A stretch of 64,000 nucleotides of DNA from Caldatribacterium sp051549785 (GTDB lineage: Bacteria; Atribacterota; Atribacteria; Atribacterales; Caldatribacteriaceae): NCBI RefSeq assembly GCF_051549785.1, contig NZ_CP189974.1:1860001-1924000 (forward strand), written 5' to 3'. Numbering within the stretch: the first letter of the stretch is position 1; every line of letters begins with the position of its first letter. Made by a program: the position numbers and the translations under genes. This document shows, in pieces, positions 61,577 through 64,000 of the stretch. The notes below the pieces were generated by a model. The model did not search any database, was not told the DNA's origin, and saw only the letters and a list, made by a program, of their open reading frames with translations.

Positions 61577-62245
61577 TCACTGGTGGAGTTCGAGCATCTC
61601 TCCGGTCTCCATGTAGTAGATACGCTCGGTGATGTTCGTGATGTGGTCGCCGATGCGCTCGAGGTACCGGGCAATCATGAGCATCCAGATGGCCTGGCGG
61701 GCCACCTTAGGATCAGCTTCAATACTCTGCACCACGTCCTCATGAATGGCCCGGTAGAGAGCATCCACCTGGGCATCGGCGTCGACCACCTTCTGGACGA
61801 TGCCCAGGTCCCGACGGAGAAAGGCGGTGATGGTCTCCTCGAGCATATGGATGACGATTTCCGCCATTTTGGGAACTTCAGTGAAAGGCCGAAAGATGGG
61901 ATTCTCCGCAAGGCGGATGCTGAACTTGGCGATGTCGATGGAGTAGTCTCCGATGCGTTCCACATCAGTGATGATCTTCAAAATAGCGGCAATCACCCGC
62001 AGGTCCTTTGCCACCGGCTGCTGCAGGGCAATCATGCGGAGGCACTTTTCCTCGATTTTGAAGTTGTAATCGTCCACCACATCGTCGAGGGCGATGACTT
62101 CCCTTGCCTTTTCAACATCCCGCTCCTTCAGGGACTCCACCGCCATCTGGAGCATCTTCTCTGCCGCATGGGTCATGCTCACCAGGTCCTCCTGGAGCTC
62201 GGTGAGCTGCCGCACGAAGTGCTCTCGCAGGATCTGCATATTCAA
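61577..62245 (-). CDS. phoU: PhoU-like phosphate regulator
   Basis: 222 residues, all-helical, with two PhoU repeats. The first has MNMQILREHFVRQLTELQEDLVSMTHAAEKML. Metal-binding E-x-x-x-D/R-x-x-D clusters are in VIALDDVVDDYNFKIEE and ERIGDYSIDIAKFSI; the second repeat ends in YLERIGDHITNITERIYYMETGE. PhoU restrains Pst phosphate uptake and PhoR signalling. No pst or phoR genes are in the window, so it may regulate another transporter. Confidence 0.93.
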   Translation of the reverse strand: MNMQILREHFVRQLTELQEDLVSMTHAAEKMLQMAVESLKERDVEKAREVIALDDVVDDYNFKIEEKCLRMIALQQPVAKDLRVIAAILKIITDVERIGDYSIDIAKFSIRLAENPIFRPFTEVPKMAEIVIHMLEETITAFLRRDLGIVQKVVDADAQVDALYRAIHEDVVQSIEADPKVARQAIWMLMIARYLERIGDHITNITERIYYMETGEMLELHQ

Positions 62246-62271
62246 CCTCCCAGAGATTTGCCACTATTAAA

Positions 62272-62760
62272 TCAAAGATCGAGGAGTTTCGCTACCCTCT
62301 TCTCAAGGTCACAGAGGGCAACCGTTGGCCTTCCGCTCAAAAGACCACACACCTCTCCGGGATTCACAAGGATTGTTTTCCCCTCCTCTTTGATGATCGC
62401 CTCGTGGGTGTGACCGTACACCACAAGGTCATAGTGACCGCTTGTAAAAGCGAGTTTTGCCGGCTGGTAGAAGTGGGAAACGAAAATCCGAAAACCCCGC
62501 TCTTCGAGTTCCAGGAAGGGGGCCTTGATCCGCCCTTCAGACTTCTGGAAGATTCCCAGGATTTCCCCGTCGTTGTTGCCCAGTACTCCAAACCAGGGGA
62601 TGGTGAGTTCCGCAAGGACCGCAACCGAGAATGGCGCCACGTAGTCTCCGGCATGAATGACAAGCTCAGCCCCTTCCTCCTGTAGGACCTTTAAAGCCCT
62701 CCGGAGTTCGGTCAGATGGTCGTGACTGTCGGAAAGCACTCCTACCCGCACCCGCCCCAC
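62272..62760 (-). CDS. MJ0936/YfcE-type metallophosphodiesterase
   Basis: 162 residues. The two-metal centre is visible in VGVLSDSHD, IHAGDY, VLGNNDGE, VSHFYQP (variant of GH) and YGHTHEA with INPGE-like VNPGEVCG. This is the MJ0936/YfcE family, which acts on phosphodiesters in vitro with unclear physiological targets. Four bases separate it from the nitroreductase stop upstream. Confidence 0.9.
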   Translation of the reverse strand: MGRVRVGVLSDSHDHLTELRRALKVLQEEGAELVIHAGDYVAPFSVAVLAELTIPWFGVLGNNDGEILGIFQKSEGRIKAPFLELEERGFRIFVSHFYQPAKLAFTSGHYDLVVYGHTHEAIIKEEGKTILVNPGEVCGLLSGRPTVALCDLEKRVAKLLDL

Positions 62761-62764
62761 CTCC

Positions 62765-63262
62765 TCAGAATTTCTCCCAGTGGAGAACTTCTCGCAGTTC
62801 CCGCTTGAACGTGTGGCCCCTTGGCACCTCAGCCGGATACCCTATGGCGATAAGGCTCACCAGGCGGTACCCTTCCGGAACCCCCAGAAGACGGCGCACT
62901 TCCTCCGCGTAGGGCTTCTTGTCCCCCGCCACCCAGCAGGATCCAAGGCCAAGAGCCCAGGAAGCGAGAAGAATGTTCTCCGTCGCCGCGCACCCATCCT
63001 CGAGGTAGTACTTGGTTTCTCTGCAGAACACCGCAATAAGAACTGGAGCCTCACGGATGAACTTCCCATAGTCGGTGAGTCTGGCGACTTCCTCGCGCTT
63101 TTTCTGGTCCGTCACCACCACGAACTCCCAGGGCTGGAGATTGTTTGCCGAAGGAGCAAGCCGGGCACAGTCGATAATGGTTTCGATCTTCTCCCGTTCC
63201 ACCGTCTGCGGAGCAAAGCGCCGGATGGAACGGCGAGTCCTCAATGCTTCCAGAGCATCCAT
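62765..63262 (-). CDS. Nitroreductase-family flavoprotein
   Basis: 165 residues. TRRSIRRFAPQTVEREKI and CARLAPSANNLQPWEFVVV form the FMN phosphate and isoalloxazine contacts, and LGSCWVAGD the later FMN loop. The short length fits the compact anaerobe-type nitroreductases. Substrate unknown. Its start overlaps the DUF763 stop by 22 bases. Confidence 0.9.
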   Translation of the reverse strand: MDALEALRTRRSIRRFAPQTVEREKIETIIDCARLAPSANNLQPWEFVVVTDQKKREEVARLTDYGKFIREAPVLIAVFCRETKYYLEDGCAATENILLASWALGLGSCWVAGDKKPYAEEVRRLLGVPEGYRLVSLIAIGYPAEVPRGHTFKRELREVLHWEKF

Positions 63263-64000
63263 CGCTTTCCCTCCTCTCCTCCAAGGAGTTTCAGCTGCTC
63301 ATACATCCGTTTCTTCTCCGAGACACTGACCCGCATCCGTCCCACAATCTGGGAGAAGAAGTCAATGGTCGTATCGTAAACCCTGCGGTCCACAGGGAAG
63401 GGGGTGCCGTCTTTGCCTCCATGGGCAAAGGAAAAACTCACCGGGTCGGTGTAGCTTGGAGGTGTCCCGAGGACCACCTCTGCGGTAAGCGCCAGTGCCC
63501 TCAGGGTCTTGGGCCCAACACCCCGAGAGGCCAGAACCTCGAGGAAACTCCCCGGCTTCTTTTCGCAAAGGAGCGCCAGGGTCTTCTCCATCCGGGAAAG
63601 GTCGAAATCCTCTTCCCGGATGTGATGGCGGCGGGGAAGCACAAGATGCCGAAGCGCACCAGAGACGGTTTTCCGGACGGTAGGAAAGCCTTCCCCAAGC
63701 ATCGCCACGATACCCTCCTGACAGGGCTTGCTCTCCCGGGCTACGAGATTCAGGACCTCCGCCTCCCGAATGCCACAGATTCCCGCATGGGGCTCGCAGG
63801 TAAAATCCTCCACGCGTTCCCCCAGCCAGTGGTACCTCCGGGCAAAGCGGGTATCGGGATTCATCCCCTGCTGGACCACGGACCACTTTCCTGAAGAGGT
63901 GAAGAAAAACACGTGGTGGTAGAGGATATACCCATCCTGCAGGGCGGTGTTATCGATTTTGGCACTGAGCCTGCTGTAGGTGACGAACTCCTCCCCAAAA
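63241..64000 (-). CDS. DUF763 protein (5' part beyond window end)
   Basis: At least 253 residues; the start is outside the window. YHHVFFFTSSGKWSVVQQGMN, TRFARRYHWLGE and the C-terminal DRRVYDTTIDFFSQIV are signatures of DUF763, a family with a helix-hairpin-helix-like stretch (ASRGVGPKTLRALALTAEVVLG) suggesting DNA binding or glycosylase-type activity. HGGKDGTPFPVDRR is also conserved. Function is not established. Confidence 0.85.
   Translation of the reverse strand, partial: FGEEFVTYSRLSAKIDNTALQDGYILYHHVFFFTSSGKWSVVQQGMNPDTRFARRYHWLGERVEDFTCEPHAGICGIREAEVLNLVARESKPCQEGIVAMLGEGFPTVRKTVSGALRHLVLPRRHHIREEDFDLSRMEKTLALLCEKKPGSFLEVLASRGVGPKTLRALALTAEVVLGTPPSYTDPVSFSFAHGGKDGTPFPVDRRVYDTTIDFFSQIVGRMRVSVSEKKRMYEQLKLLGGEEGKRWMLWKH

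Overview
The window looks like chromosome from a thermophilic, probably anaerobic and sugar-fermenting bacterium. GC is roughly mid-to-high 50s percent and genes are tightly packed. GTG and TTG starts are frequent, Shine-Dalgarno (SD) sequences are strong, and glycolysis runs through a PPi-type phosphofructokinase closely resembling the Thermotoga enzyme. Gene content (EF-G-like GTPase, GuaB3, lone GroEL, PPi-PFK, ribose-type ABC transporter, UroD-family methyltransferases) would fit an Atribacterota/OP9-like or Thermotogota-like lineage. That is an impression from memory; the nearly 3 kb 23S rRNA gene at 24.4-27.4 kb would settle it.

Layout. 1-14.1 kb (minus strand) is one long housekeeping run: ornithine racemase, argF, c-di-AMP cyclase cdaA, a 39-residue CdaR-like micro-gene, EF-G-like GTPase, acpS, nnrE/nnrD, alr, the tRNA t6A genes tsaE-tsaB-rimI-tsaD, groEL, guaB3, guaA (cut by the window start). 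14.1-24.1 kb holds rplM-rpsI with clear promoter and terminator, an FGGY sugar kinase, a Mut7-C protein (plus strand), pgk, a CBS protein, a rhomboid, hemW, lepA and murJ. 24.2-27.5 kb is a 23S-5S rRNA operon with its own promoter and no 16S gene beside it. 27.5-29.6 kb has an MFS exporter and a SAM-hydrolysing DUF62 enzyme (plus strand). 29.6-32.8 kb is an AT-rich island of type IV pilin-like genes and a YVTN beta-propeller. 32.8-37.9 kb holds xylB, a CNNM transporter with a structured leader, a structured spacer, an alpha/beta hydrolase, a free-standing structured ncRNA and a lipoprotein. 38-44.9 kb has rpsT, holA, comEC, pfp and tkt. 44.9-52.2 kb has two divergent UroD-family proteins, a sugar ABC transporter with two permeases, and an EamA transporter. 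52.1-56.0 kb is a TerY-type signalling triad (vWA, PP2C phosphatase, kinase with zinc ribbon) plus a beta-helix protein. 56.0-64.0 kb holds a DUF362 ferredoxin, FolT, rpe, two zinc dehydrogenases, OsmC, a pyruvate-kinase C-domain protein, phoU, a phosphodiesterase, a nitroreductase and a partial DUF763.

How it fits together. Sugar import (ABC transporter), FGGY kinases, rpe, tkt, PPi-PFK and pgk form a pentose/hexose route. The t6A genes, ribosomal proteins, LepA, EF-G-like protein and rRNA form the translation part. The most noteworthy items are the TerY/PP2C/kinase/beta-helix operon, the unassigned ncRNA at 37.1-37.24 kb, two structured RNA elements at 35.6-36.2 kb, the micro-CdaR, and a 146-bp perfect repeat shared by the two permease genes.
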